A stretch of 33,997 bases of DNA from an uncultured Eubacteriales bacterium (GTDB lineage Bacteria > Bacillota_A > Clostridia > Christensenellales > Aristaeellaceae). Location: assembly GCA_900313545.1 (NCBI GenBank), contig OMRS01000090.1, forward strand, positions 1 through 33,997. The letters run 5' to 3'. The notes beneath the pieces are model-generated. The model did not search any database and was not told where the DNA came from. It saw only the letters and a program-made list of their open reading frames with translations. A program made the position numbers and the translations under genes. Positions 24,792 through 32,447 of this stretch are shown piece by piece. Within the stretch, counting starts at the first letter, position 1. Each line of letters starts with the position of its first letter.

Positions 24792-25196
24792 ATGAGCCTG
24801 CTTGATAGAATTCGCAGCCTGTTCGCCCCGAAAAAAAAGGCGGAAGCCCAACCCGAGGTGATTCCTGAAAAACCTGTTCGCATGGAGAGGCCCTGCAAAA
24901 CCTGCGGGAAGATGATTCCCTACTACACCAGCTGGAAGCACCTGCCCAACTACTGCCCTGAATGCAAACGGGCGTGGCGGGCCGAGCACTCGGCAAAATG
25001 GACACCGCCCGACACCGGCAGCACTCCGCCGATCGCACCTGCTGATCCTCCCGCCGCTCCGGCAGACGATCCGCCGGCCCGGCTTTCCCGTAAATGCAAG
25101 CGCTGCGGCCGCCCCTTTTCCTTCAGCAGCACCCTGATCCACTATCCCAATTACTGCACCACCTGCAGGGCCCTTTTCAAACGCATGAATTCATGA
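24792..25196 (+). CDS. Small protein with two tandem zinc-ribbon repeats
   Basis: A 134-residue hypothetical protein. The start is set by AAAGGAGG ending about 9 bases before ATG 24792. The N-terminus (MSLLDRIRSLFAPKKK) is an amphipathic, basic helix. Two similar modules follow: CKTCGK...LPNYCPEC at about 36-60 and CKRCGR...YPNYCTTC at about 103-127. Each has the pattern C-x2-C-G, about 15 residues, P-N-Y-C-x2-C, which would bind one zinc each. The linker (about 70-98) is rich in Pro and Ala. The modules clearly arose by internal duplication. Zinc ribbons like this bind nucleic acid or protein, and I cannot choose. It is monocistronic with promoter and terminator, divergent from the nucleotide-sugar dehydrogenase. 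I do not recognise a named family. Confidence 0.82.
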   Translation: MSLLDRIRSLFAPKKKAEAQPEVIPEKPVRMERPCKTCGKMIPYYTSWKHLPNYCPECKRAWRAEHSAKWTPPDTGSTPPIAPADPPAAPADDPPARLSRKCKRCGRPFSFSSTLIHYPNYCTTCRALFKRMNS

Positions 25197-25305
25197 ATCC
25201 GGTTCACAGGACGTCATCTCCGGGCAAAGGGACAGCATCCATCAGGAGAAAATCTCCCTTCGCAATCCCCGGAACCGGAAAAACTCCTGTTTTCAAATGG
25301 CAGTC

Positions 25306-25342
25306 AGGACTGCGCCGCCGTCAGGGGGGCGCAGTCCTTTTT
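25306..25342 (+). terminator. Rho-independent terminator of the double zinc-ribbon gene
   Basis: An 11-bp stem (AGGACTGCGCC/GGCGCAGTCCT) with an 11-base loop and a run of five T residues, about 110 bases after the stop codon. Confidence 0.9.
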
Positions 25343-25444
25343 CAACCGGGTTTCTCAAAAAGAGGCAGACATCCTGCCTTCCATGGGAGAGGATGCCCCC
25401 GTTTCCGCTCCCGCATTCAAAACATCCTGCACTCCCCCTGATGC

Positions 25445-26980
25445 CTATTTTTTGCCCTTTCCAAGGAGAACCCGGCGGACCTGCCGCAGGGTGTCCTTGA
25501 ACAGAGGGTTTTTCCCGTACACTGCAAAGAAAAGTACATTTGGAACAATAAAGCTGATGATTCCATTAATCACCAGGGAAGGCCATGGGGACAGGTGAAC
25601 CAGGGAACACAATCCACAGGAGATGCCGCAGCAGGTCACTCCCACCGCGACATAGACAAGGAAAAAGCGGACGTACCGGGAGAGATACTTTCTGGGGAAA
25701 ACCTCAGCGAACAGGTTATGCAGCAGCCAGGGAAGCTGAACGACCACAATGGAGAATACGGAGGAAAGCAGTACCCCGTAGAGGCCCAGCCATCGAACCG
25801 TTGCCAGATTCAGTCCCAGATTGACCAGCGCGCCGACAAGCGGACGCCAGCGGTCTTTTCGCCAGATCCCTGCCGCATCCTTGAACATGTTGACCAGCTT
25901 GTTGATCCCCATGGAGTAATAATAAATTCCGAAACAGATCACATATTCAAATGCAAGAAGGTTTTCCGGGCCCATCCAGATGTGCATGAAGGGCTGATAC
26001 ATGCAGATCAGCATGGCGGTGGACAGCCCCATGATCCATGCAAACAGCAGGCTGATGCGCTCCAGGTCACGGTAGTTTTTCTCTTCGCTTTCCGTGACCA
26101 GGCTGTTTCCCACACCGGCAATACAGGCCCCGATCACCACCTCCACCATGGTCCGCAAAGATGTGATGACAAAATAGTAATTCTGATAAATCGCCAAGGA
26201 AACCAGACCCATGAAAGAGGAGATGACCAGCGTGTCCGCCGAGTTGAAAATGACATAGGAAAACTTGGAGGTGAACAGGTCCCTCACTCTGCGGACAATA
26301 TCCCAGACCTTTTCCCTGGGCAGCGACCCCCGCGGCTTGTACGTGGGAAACATTTTGTCAACCTGGACGGCAGTCAGGATGTTGATGCCGACCTGGGCCA
26401 CCAGCTGAATGCCCAAATAAATATAATAATTCTTGAAAACAAACAGCGTGATGATTTTCAGAATATACTCGGTCAGGTGGACCACAAGCCCGACCTTGCT
26501 GCCCACATCCCTGCGCTGATGGGCATCCAGCAGAGAACGCTTATAGGCGAAAAGCCAGTAAGTCAGTACGGTGTTCCCCAGATTCATGAAGTACAGAATG
26601 TACAGATTCATGTCCGCGGGAAGTTCGCCGTGGATAAGGTTGCGCAGGAAAGGCGTCAGCATCAGACCGAGAACCGCGATGATGGCTCCAATGCACCGGT
26701 AGAAGATGCGGTACAGCCGAAGCAGTGCGCAGATGGACGCTTCATCATCCTCTGCGATGGGCCTGTACATGCTGAAGACCATGGCGCTGCCCACACCCAG
26801 TTCCGCCAGGTTCAAAAAAGAGAGAATGGATTTGAACAGGCCGCTGAGTCCCAGGTACTGCACCCCCAGGGTATTGAGCAGGATGGAGCGCATGATGAAA
26901 GGAATCACCATGTTGACCATCTTCAGCATGCCGTCAAAAACGATGTTACGCGTGGCATTCCGGGTCCGCTGTATCTTCAT
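25445..26980 (-). CDS. Polysaccharide flippase of the MOP (Wzx-like) superfamily
   Basis: About 511 residues with 12-14 predicted membrane helices. The N-terminal pattern (RTRNATRNIVF, PFIMRSILLNTLG, YLGLSGLFKSIL, LNLAELGVGSAM) is typical of Clostridia oligosaccharide flippases, which move lipid-linked polysaccharide units across the membrane. I place the start at ATG 26980; the ATG at 26992 directly abuts the AAAGGA and so lacks a spacer, while 26980 sits 12 bases after it. A near-consensus promoter lies about 100 bases upstream. No glycosyltransferase or polymerase is next to it, so it stands alone rather than in a capsule cluster; the TviB-like gene nearby suggests a common surface-polysaccharide theme. 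The substrate is unknown. Confidence 0.88.
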   Translation of the reverse strand: MKIQRTRNATRNIVFDGMLKMVNMVIPFIMRSILLNTLGVQYLGLSGLFKSILSFLNLAELGVGSAMVFSMYRPIAEDDEASICALLRLYRIFYRCIGAIIAVLGLMLTPFLRNLIHGELPADMNLYILYFMNLGNTVLTYWLFAYKRSLLDAHQRRDVGSKVGLVVHLTEYILKIITLFVFKNYYIYLGIQLVAQVGINILTAVQVDKMFPTYKPRGSLPREKVWDIVRRVRDLFTSKFSYVIFNSADTLVISSFMGLVSLAIYQNYYFVITSLRTMVEVVIGACIAGVGNSLVTESEEKNYRDLERISLLFAWIMGLSTAMLICMYQPFMHIWMGPENLLAFEYVICFGIYYYSMGINKLVNMFKDAAGIWRKDRWRPLVGALVNLGLNLATVRWLGLYGVLLSSVFSIVVVQLPWLLHNLFAEVFPRKYLSRYVRFFLVYVAVGVTCCGISCGLCSLVHLSPWPSLVINGIISFIVPNVLFFAVYGKNPLFKDTLRQVRRVLLGKGKK

Positions 26981-27084
26981 GAATGCAAGCATTCCTTTCT
27001 TTCATCAGAAGTGGCACCGCGTGAAATCCAATACGGGAGGCGCCTGCCTTTCCAGGTGCATCTCCGGATGCCCCCATCATCTTC

Positions 27085-27112
27085 ATTATAAGCCATTGTG
27101 AAGTTTTATCAA
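27085..27112 (-). promoter_or_regulatory. Promoter of the flippase gene
   Basis: On the minus strand TTGATA (27112-27107) and a perfect TATAAT (27090-27085) are 16 bases apart. Confidence 0.85.
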
Positions 27113-27478
27113 GCCGAAAGGTTTCCCTTCCCGCCGCGCGGAGGATCTCCCCTAAACAATCCGCCTATGGCGGAACGGCCCCCGGGGAAAGGGGCCATCG
27201 GTTCAGTTCATCCGCCTTCAGCCTGCAGCAGGGTCAGTCCCGGGCAGGTTTTTTTCAGCTTCCCTGCGGCACGAAACCCGATGAAAGACGATACGCCCCT
27301 CGTCGCGGGTCATGGACAGGGATCCGTGGATCGCAGATATGCCGGATCCCTTCATGCACGTCGGTCAAAGGAAGCGGTCTGCCGCAAAAGGACTCCGATG
27401 CCGCTTTCGGGGGATTTCCCTGCCGGCGGAGCCTCCGCCTGGTGATCCCTTTCTTCCGGAAAAATGTGCCATAACCTA

Positions 27479-27518
27479 CAGTGGAGAAACCGGGGGCCCC
27501 GGTTTCTCCACTGCTTTT
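27479..27518 (+). repeat. Perfect 35-base palindrome, terminator-like
   Basis: A 17-base arm beginning CAGTGGAGAAACC is repeated perfectly in inverse, around one central base, ending at 27513. The plus strand continues CTTTT, so on that strand it looks like a terminator; on the minus strand it lies downstream of the antiporter gene but lacks a T tract. Confidence 0.8.
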
Positions 27519-27578
27519 AAAACAATCTGAATGAAAATCCTCCCCGGGATTCCAGATGGCAGTTCAGGATTCCGATAC

Positions 27579-28874
27579 TCACGCGAGCTTTTTTGCAAAG
27601 CGGTCGCGATTCTCCTTCTCGCTGCTGCCCTTGGTGATCTCTCCCGCGGCCTCCAACGCCATCCGGGTCATCATGGGACCAAAGAGCTCATAGATCATCA
27701 CGCTGAACAGGATGATGTTGCGGATCAGGGCTGCGCTCTCTCCGTCCAGAGCCTGCGCGGTGACCACCATTCCCAGTGCCACGCCGGCCTGCGGGAACAG
27801 GGTAACTCCCAGATACCTGCGGACCATCGGATCACAGTGCATGGCGGTGCTGCTCATCCGGGCTCCAAAGTATTTGCCCAGGCAGCGGACCACGATATAC
27901 ACCACGCCGATAGCCACAATCTCGGGATAACGGAATACGCTCAGCTCCAGTCCGGCACCGCTGATGACGAAAAATGCGGTATACAGGGGTGCGGTCCACT
28001 TCTCGGAGCGGTTCATGATGTCATGGGAAAACTCGCTGCGGTTGCAGAGCACCGTGCCCAGCATCATGCACACCAGCAGCGAGGAGAAAGCGATCTTCAC
28101 CTTTCCCAGCTGAAATGTGATATTGGACAGGGCAATGGTCAACAGCACAAAGGAAATGGTCATGGACAGCCGGTTGGTGTTGGAATAGAACAGCTTTTCG
28201 ATTTCCGTGAGGACCAGACCTGCCACCGCACCCAGCAGCAGCGAGCCGGCAATCTCCACAAACGGATTGACCACCACCGCAATCACGTCGAGGGCTGCCC
28301 CCATCTCCATAGCCTCGGCAATCCCGAAGGACACCGCAAAAATCACAAGGCCCACGGCATCATCCAGTACAACGATGGGCAGAAGCAGATCCGTGACCTT
28401 GCCCTTGGCCTTGTACTGGCGCACCACCATCAGCGTGGCGGCGGGAGCCGTCGCGGAGGCAATTGCCCCCAGGGTGATGGCCGCCGGCAGCGGCAGAACC
28501 TTCGGTCCCAATACAAAGTGCAGGCCAATCATGGCCGCATCCACCAGCACGGAAGCCATCAGCGCCTGGAAGATGCCGATCACCACCGCCTGTTTGCCCG
28601 TGGCGCGAAGCTGGGACAGCCGGAATTCATTTCCGATGGAAAAAGCGATAAAGCCCAGCGCCGTGCTGCTCAGCACGCTCATCTGATCCACCGCTTCCAT
28701 GGTCGTGAATCCCAGTCCCTCGATCCCCAGACGTCCCAGACAATAGGGCCCCACCAGCAGTCCCGCCAGGAGGAAGCTGGTGACATCCGGGAAATTGAAA
28801 TGCAGTGCCTTGAAGACACGCGTCATCATCAGTCCCGCCATCAAAGCGATGGCGGTTACAAGTATCGAAGTCAT
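27579..28874 (-). CDS. CPA2-family cation:proton antiporter
   Basis: A 431-residue polytopic membrane protein with about 12-13 helices, resembling the Na+/H+ exchanger domain of KefB/NapA-type CPA2 transporters. The paired acidic residues VLDDAVGL, in the middle of the protein, match the ion-binding Asp-Asp of the NapA/NhaA group and point to electrogenic sodium/proton exchange. The N-terminal pattern (LAGLLVGPYCLGRLG) is also typical. ATG 28874 is preferred because GGAGAG lies about 6 bases upstream; a TTG seven codons earlier has none. No RCK/TrkA-N domain is attached, unlike Kef channels. It is monocistronic, with a promoter at 28931-28958. It would serve pH and sodium homeostasis. The ion is inferred from the acidic pair. 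Confidence 0.88.
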   Translation of the reverse strand: MTSILVTAIALMAGLMMTRVFKALHFNFPDVTSFLLAGLLVGPYCLGRLGIEGLGFTTMEAVDQMSVLSSTALGFIAFSIGNEFRLSQLRATGKQAVVIGIFQALMASVLVDAAMIGLHFVLGPKVLPLPAAITLGAIASATAPAATLMVVRQYKAKGKVTDLLLPIVVLDDAVGLVIFAVSFGIAEAMEMGAALDVIAVVVNPFVEIAGSLLLGAVAGLVLTEIEKLFYSNTNRLSMTISFVLLTIALSNITFQLGKVKIAFSSLLVCMMLGTVLCNRSEFSHDIMNRSEKWTAPLYTAFFVISGAGLELSVFRYPEIVAIGVVYIVVRCLGKYFGARMSSTAMHCDPMVRRYLGVTLFPQAGVALGMVVTAQALDGESAALIRNIILFSVMIYELFGPMMTRMALEAAGEITKGSSEKENRDRFAKKLA

Positions 28875-28930
28875 AAATCTCTCCACCAGATGCAAAATTC
28901 GGGAGACGGCATACCCGCTCCCGAAGACGC

Positions 28931-28958
28931 ATTATACACCCGTTTGAGGCCTTGGCAA
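28931..28958 (-). promoter_or_regulatory. Promoter of the cation/proton antiporter gene
   Basis: On the minus strand TTGCCA (28958-28953) and a perfect TATAAT (28936-28931) are 16 bases apart, immediately downstream of the ABC permease stop codon. Confidence 0.8.
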
Positions 28959-28973
28959 GTCGCCATGGAGTTT

Positions 28974-29804
28974 TTACAGGCTGATTTTCTTTTCAAGCAT
29001 GTAGGAACAGGCCAGCAGTGAAATTACAATAATTCCCAGGCACAGGAGCATCTGCGGAACCAGCGCCGGAATCACCACTTCCGTAAATACACGTCCAAGG
29101 ATTCGTGCCGTTTCCTCCCCGGAATGCATCTGACCCTGTGAGAGCATCTCCATCTGATTTCCGGGATTCCCCACGATCCGCTCAAGCTGGCCGATGAGAT
29201 AGCTGAGGACAAGGAACAGCAGCACCGCAGGAAACCATCTCCATTTCTTGTCCGACAGAAACGTGTGCACCAGGGTGACAGAGATATAGACGACGGACAG
29301 GAAGGAGAGCAGCGAGAAAAAGGCAAAGAGAAAGATGAACAGCACGCCGGAAACGATGTTCCACAGACTCATGCCGTTCCAGGACATCACCGTGTTGATC
29401 TGTGAGAGGGCCTCCCCGGCACCGTTGACCCGGACCACCAGCATCCAGATATCCAGGATCGCCAGCCCCATGAGCAGCAGCGTAAACAGCAGTCCGTTGA
29501 CAAAGGTGAACAGATACTTGGAGCCCAGAATCTTCAATGCGGGATTGGGCGTCATGAACATCATGTATCCCGATTTCGTATTCAGCTCACTGGTATAGGA
29601 GGTAATCCCCCGGATAATCACAAACAGGCCGCAGGCAAAGGAGCTCATGACCAGAAGCACGATGGCAACGCTCACATGGACCGACGTCGTACCCATCACG
29701 TGTTCGCCCCAGAGGAAATAGACCTCCAGCGCGGCGATCACCCCCAGGAGAACCAGGAGGGCAGTGCGTTCCTTCCGCAGTTCAACCTTCAGCAGTTTCA
29801 GCAT
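28974..29804 (-). CDS. ABC-2-type transporter permease
   Basis: A 276-residue membrane protein with about six helices: a first one near 17-33, a block at 45-70, and further ones at about 98-120, 145-185, 190-205 and 248-270. The N-terminus MLKLLKVELRKERTALLVLL, a short amphipathic run into the membrane, is typical of ABC-2 exporter subunits. GGGGAGG lies 6 bases before ATG 29804, so this start overlaps the end of the ATPase gene by 23 bases and indicates translational coupling. With the ATPase it forms a two-gene exporter of the YtrB/BcrAB type, often used for antimicrobial peptide resistance or lipid/peptide export. The cargo is unknown. Confidence 0.85.
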   Translation of the reverse strand: MLKLLKVELRKERTALLVLLGVIAALEVYFLWGEHVMGTTSVHVSVAIVLLVMSSFACGLFVIIRGITSYTSELNTKSGYMMFMTPNPALKILGSKYLFTFVNGLLFTLLLMGLAILDIWMLVVRVNGAGEALSQINTVMSWNGMSLWNIVSGVLFIFLFAFFSLLSFLSVVYISVTLVHTFLSDKKWRWFPAVLLFLVLSYLIGQLERIVGNPGNQMEMLSQGQMHSGEETARILGRVFTEVVIPALVPQMLLCLGIIVISLLACSYMLEKKISL

Positions 29805-30507
29805 GCTGCACCTCCCCGTCTCCATAGATCTTCAGGTAGATTCCGGTATAGCTCTCCCCGTCCAGTTCTTCCCGGGACACGACCCTTTCCACACGTCCGT
29901 TGTGCATATAGATCGCCATGTCGATCACCTCATCCAGATCTTCCACCAGGTGTGTGGACAAAAGCATGGTCCGGCTGCTCTCCCTGCGCTGGCGGATTTC
30001 CTGGATCACCTGATAGCGGGTCAGGATGTCCACGCCGTTGAGCGGTTCATCCAGCATGATCAGTTCCGCTTCCCTGGACAGGGCCAGGGCAAGGCGAAGC
30101 TTGGCGCTCATCCCGGAGGACAGCTGTCGGATGCTCGCCTTCTCATTCAGCTCCATGCGCGAAATCATCTGTTCAAACCGGTCCGTGGAAAAATCCATGT
30201 AGAATTCCCGATAGAAATTCTTCGCATCCCGGATGGTCATATAGTTGTAAAAATAATTCTCCGTGGGCATATAGGCGATCTTCTCCCTTGACCGCCAGGT
30301 CAGGGGATTTCCCTCCAGCAGGATTTCTCCGGATGTGGGCTTTACCAGCCCCGTGATCATCTTCATCAGGGTGGTCTTGCCGCTGCCGTTGGGGCCAAGC
30401 AGCGCGCAGGTCTTTCCCCGCTCCAGTACCAGGTCCGCATTGTCCACCGCAGTACGAAGCCGGTACTTTCTCGTCAGGCCCCGCACCTCCAGCAATCTGT
30501 TGTCCAT
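29782..30507 (-). CDS. ABC transporter ATP-binding protein (YtrB/BcrA-like)
   Basis: About 241 residues, cytoplasmic ATPase of an ABC-2 exporter. Walker A is GPNGSGKTT, Walker B is LIMLDEP, the D-loop LNGVD follows, and the switch His is in LLSTHLVED. The signature is LSSGMSAKL rather than LSGGQ, a variant common in this drug and peptide exporter branch. ATG 30507 is preferred, with AGGA 5 bases upstream and AGGAGG further back; a GTG eight codons earlier (30531) is possible. It lies 45 bases after the phosphohexomutase gene and overlaps the permease gene. Control by a GntR-type repressor is common for this family, but none is adjacent. Confidence 0.9.
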   Translation of the reverse strand: MDNRLLEVRGLTRKYRLRTAVDNADLVLERGKTCALLGPNGSGKTTLMKMITGLVKPTSGEILLEGNPLTWRSREKIAYMPTENYFYNYMTIRDAKNFYREFYMDFSTDRFEQMISRMELNEKASIRQLSSGMSAKLRLALALSREAELIMLDEPLNGVDILTRYQVIQEIRQRRESSRTMLLSTHLVEDLDEVIDMAIYMHNGRVERVVSREELDGESYTGIYLKIYGDGEVQHAETAEG

Positions 30508-30552
30508 GATGTTCCTGTTTTCCTCCTGCACCGTTCTTCACCGGTGCCGTTT

Positions 30553-31974
30553 TTATTCGTCAAAGGGCAGACCGATAAAGTCGGCCATGGTCCGCACCAG
30601 TATACGGGCCTCCTCCAAGGTGGCGCTCTCCGCAAAGATCCTCAGCCTCGGCTCGGTTCCGGAGAAGCGGACGATGATCCATCCGTCCCCGAAGTAGACT
30701 TTGCAGCCGTCCATGTAGTTCACCCGCTGAATCTCACGTCCGAAATCCGGCAGCTGATGGTGCACCATCACCCTCTCAAAGATCTCCTCCCTGAGCGCCG
30801 GGGTCAGGCCCCAGTCATACTCCGCCATATGCATTTCGCCAAAGCGGCTGTAAATCTCCCCGATCAGTTCAGACAGGGGCTGGCGTGTCACCGAGAGCAT
30901 TTCCACCAGGAGCGACGCGGCATACAGCCCATCCTTGCCGGAAATATGTCCCCGCACCGTCAGACCGCCGGAGGACTCGCCGCCGATGATCGCGTTGTGT
31001 GCGTCCATCCCGGAGGAGATGTGCTTGAAGCCTACGGGCACCTCGATGCATTCCTCGCCATAGGCTTCCGCCACCCGGTCAAGCAGGTGAGTGGTGGCGA
31101 TATTGCGCACCGCCGCTCCGCGCCAGCCCTTGTAGCGCAGCAGATAGTAGTACAGCAGCACCAGCACCATGTTGGCTGACACATAGTTGCCTTTCTCGTC
31201 GATGATCCCCAGCCGGTCCGCATCGCCGTCGGTGGCGATGCCCACATCCGCATTGTGTTCGCGCACGGCGACCTGCAGGTCCACCAGGGTCTCCGGATTG
31301 GGCGCCGGCAGGTGGCGTCCAAAGAAGGCGTCATGACGGTCATTGATCACGTCGATATCGCAGCGGGCCGTATAAAAGATGGTCATCAGGCCGCTCAGGC
31401 TGACGCCGAACATGGGGTCCAGAATCACCCTCAGGCGTCTTGCGCGAATGGCCTCCAGGTTTACCTGCTGCATGATGGAATCCAGATAGGCATCCCGGGG
31501 ATCGATGGTGATCACCTGTCCGCACCTGAGAGCCTCCTCAAAATCGCAGTCCGGGATTTCCTCTGCGCTCAGGGCATTGGCCTCCTCCTGGATGCTCTGG
31601 GTATACTCCTCCGTTGCGTCCCTTCCGCCCTTTGTGAAAAGCTTGATGCCGTTCCAGATGGCAGGGTTGTGACTGGCTGTGATCATGGCCCCGTAAGGCA
31701 GTTCCATGTTCTTGACGGTGAACATGATCTGCGGCGTGGGGCAGGACAGATTGACAAAATACGTCAGGATTCCTTCTCCCGCCGTCACTTCTGCAAACCA
31801 GATGGCGGACTCCCGGCTCAGGAACCTGCGGTCATATCCCACACACAGTCCCGTCTGCGCCAGTCCCTCCCGCTTCATCCTGCGGGACAGGGCGGATGCC
31901 ACCCGGCGGATGTTGTCCCGGGTAAACCCGTCCCCGATAATGGCACGCCAGCCGCCTGTACCAAACTGGATCAT
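30553..31974 (-). CDS. Phosphoglucomutase/phosphomannomutase family protein
   Basis: A 473-residue alpha-D-phosphohexomutase that interconverts hexose 1- and 6-phosphates. The four hallmark elements are present: the phospho-Ser loop TASHNP (Ser101), the metal loop DGDADR, the sugar-binding loop GGESSG and the phosphate-binding RFSGTEPR near the C-terminus. MIQFGTGGWR at the N-terminus is typical of the short bacterial branch. AAAGGAGG lies about 5 bases before the ATG. The ABC exporter genes follow after 45 bases in the same direction, so they are probably co-transcribed, though no functional link is obvious. A hairpin sits just upstream of the ribosome binding site and may modulate translation. 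Whether it prefers glucose, mannose or an aminosugar cannot be told from the sequence. Confidence 0.92.
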   Translation of the reverse strand: MIQFGTGGWRAIIGDGFTRDNIRRVASALSRRMKREGLAQTGLCVGYDRRFLSRESAIWFAEVTAGEGILTYFVNLSCPTPQIMFTVKNMELPYGAMITASHNPAIWNGIKLFTKGGRDATEEYTQSIQEEANALSAEEIPDCDFEEALRCGQVITIDPRDAYLDSIMQQVNLEAIRARRLRVILDPMFGVSLSGLMTIFYTARCDIDVINDRHDAFFGRHLPAPNPETLVDLQVAVREHNADVGIATDGDADRLGIIDEKGNYVSANMVLVLLYYYLLRYKGWRGAAVRNIATTHLLDRVAEAYGEECIEVPVGFKHISSGMDAHNAIIGGESSGGLTVRGHISGKDGLYAASLLVEMLSVTRQPLSELIGEIYSRFGEMHMAEYDWGLTPALREEIFERVMVHHQLPDFGREIQRVNYMDGCKVYFGDGWIIVRFSGTEPRLRIFAESATLEEARILVRTMADFIGLPFDE

Positions 31975-31987
31975 GCGTCCTCCTTTC

Positions 31988-32008
31988 CGGAAGGAGCTCC
32001 TCCTTCCG
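31988..32008 (-). promoter_or_regulatory. Hairpin just upstream of the phosphohexomutase ribosome binding site
   Basis: A perfect 9-bp stem with a 3-base loop (CGGAAGGAG/CTCCTTCCG). Its CTCCTTCC arm can alternatively pair with GGAAAGGAGG, the ribosome binding site at 31978-31988, so two mutually exclusive structures are possible. Confidence 0.45.
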
Positions 32009-32090
32009 CGGTCGCCCCGCTGCCCGGGGGGCTACAGACACCGTCTGGAAACGAGAAAAGGCACTTTAGCGGTCGCCCCGCTTCCCGGGG
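32008..32090. repeat. Duplicated 22-bp GC-rich hairpin element
   Basis: The 22-base sequence at 32008-32029 recurs at 32069-32090 with one difference, 61 bases apart. Each copy contains CCCCG/CGGGG with a short loop. The second copy ends exactly at the DUF1667 stop codon. On the minus strand it is followed some bases later by CCTTTTC, so it may act as the operon terminator or an mRNA-stabilising element. Confidence 0.65.
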
Positions 32091-32447
32091 TTACTCCACG
32101 CTCCTGGTGGCAATGACATCCACTCCGCTGCCGCAGACATCCCTGAGCACTACGTCTCCCGCAGCCACGGGCGGACAGACGCGAACCTGTGACAGTTCCC
32201 TCATGCACCGGGCGATCCCCTCCTTGGGGATAGGACTTCGGGTCTTGACGCTGACCGGCAGTTTCCGGCCCTCCACCTGCACCACCGCCGTCACCATCCG
32301 CAGCGGCTGCGTGCACTCCTGGCGCGCATAGGTATCTCCCCTGCGGCAGGTATTTCCCTTTACCTCCCTCACTTCTCCATCCTCAAGGCGCACCGTCATC
32401 CGGCAGCCCATGGGGCAGTTGATGCAGGTGATCAGTTTTTCTTCCAT
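32091..32447 (-). CDS. DUF1667 small Cys-rich redox protein
   Basis: A 118-residue protein of the DUF1667 family. Two Cys pairs are visible: CINCPMGC at about 8-15 and CRRGDTYARQEC at about 34-45, with an additional Cys in the C-terminal half, consistent with metal or iron-sulfur binding. Members are almost always the third gene of a GlpA-like dehydrogenase operon in Clostridia, as here. GGAGGG lies 7 bases before the ATG, and the ATG directly abuts the upstream stop codon (TGA-ATG), so it is translationally coupled to the FAD protein. It probably passes electrons or assembles with the two flavoproteins; its exact role is not established. Confidence 0.9.
   Translation of the reverse strand: MEEKLITCINCPMGCRMTVRLEDGEVREVKGNTCRRGDTYARQECTQPLRMVTAVVQVEGRKLPVSVKTRSPIPKEGIARCMRELSQVRVCPPVAAGDVVLRDVCGSGVDVIATRSVE

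Larger units (their letters stand above)
26981..27578. other. 600-bp gap with strong RNA-like structure but no gene
   Basis: Beyond the flippase promoter, no convincing coding frame is present. Several hairpins stand out: TCCGCC/GGCGGA at 27160-27174, GGCCCC/GGGGCC at 27177-27196, and the 35-base palindrome at 27479-27513 followed by CTTTTAAAA on the plus strand. Because no plus-strand protein gene precedes that terminator-like palindrome, a plus-strand non-coding RNA is possible. I compared it by eye with the conserved cores of RNase P, SRP and tmRNA and saw no match. Confidence 0.5.

Noticed and set aside
27113..27478. A housekeeping RNA such as RNase P, SRP or tmRNA
   Set aside because: The conserved cores of these RNAs were not found on either strand by eye; only generic hairpins are present.
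25595..29021. Plus-strand open frames of about 500 codons at 25595-27091 and 27531-29021
   Set aside because: Both are mirror frames of the flippase and antiporter genes; their translations show no family motifs.
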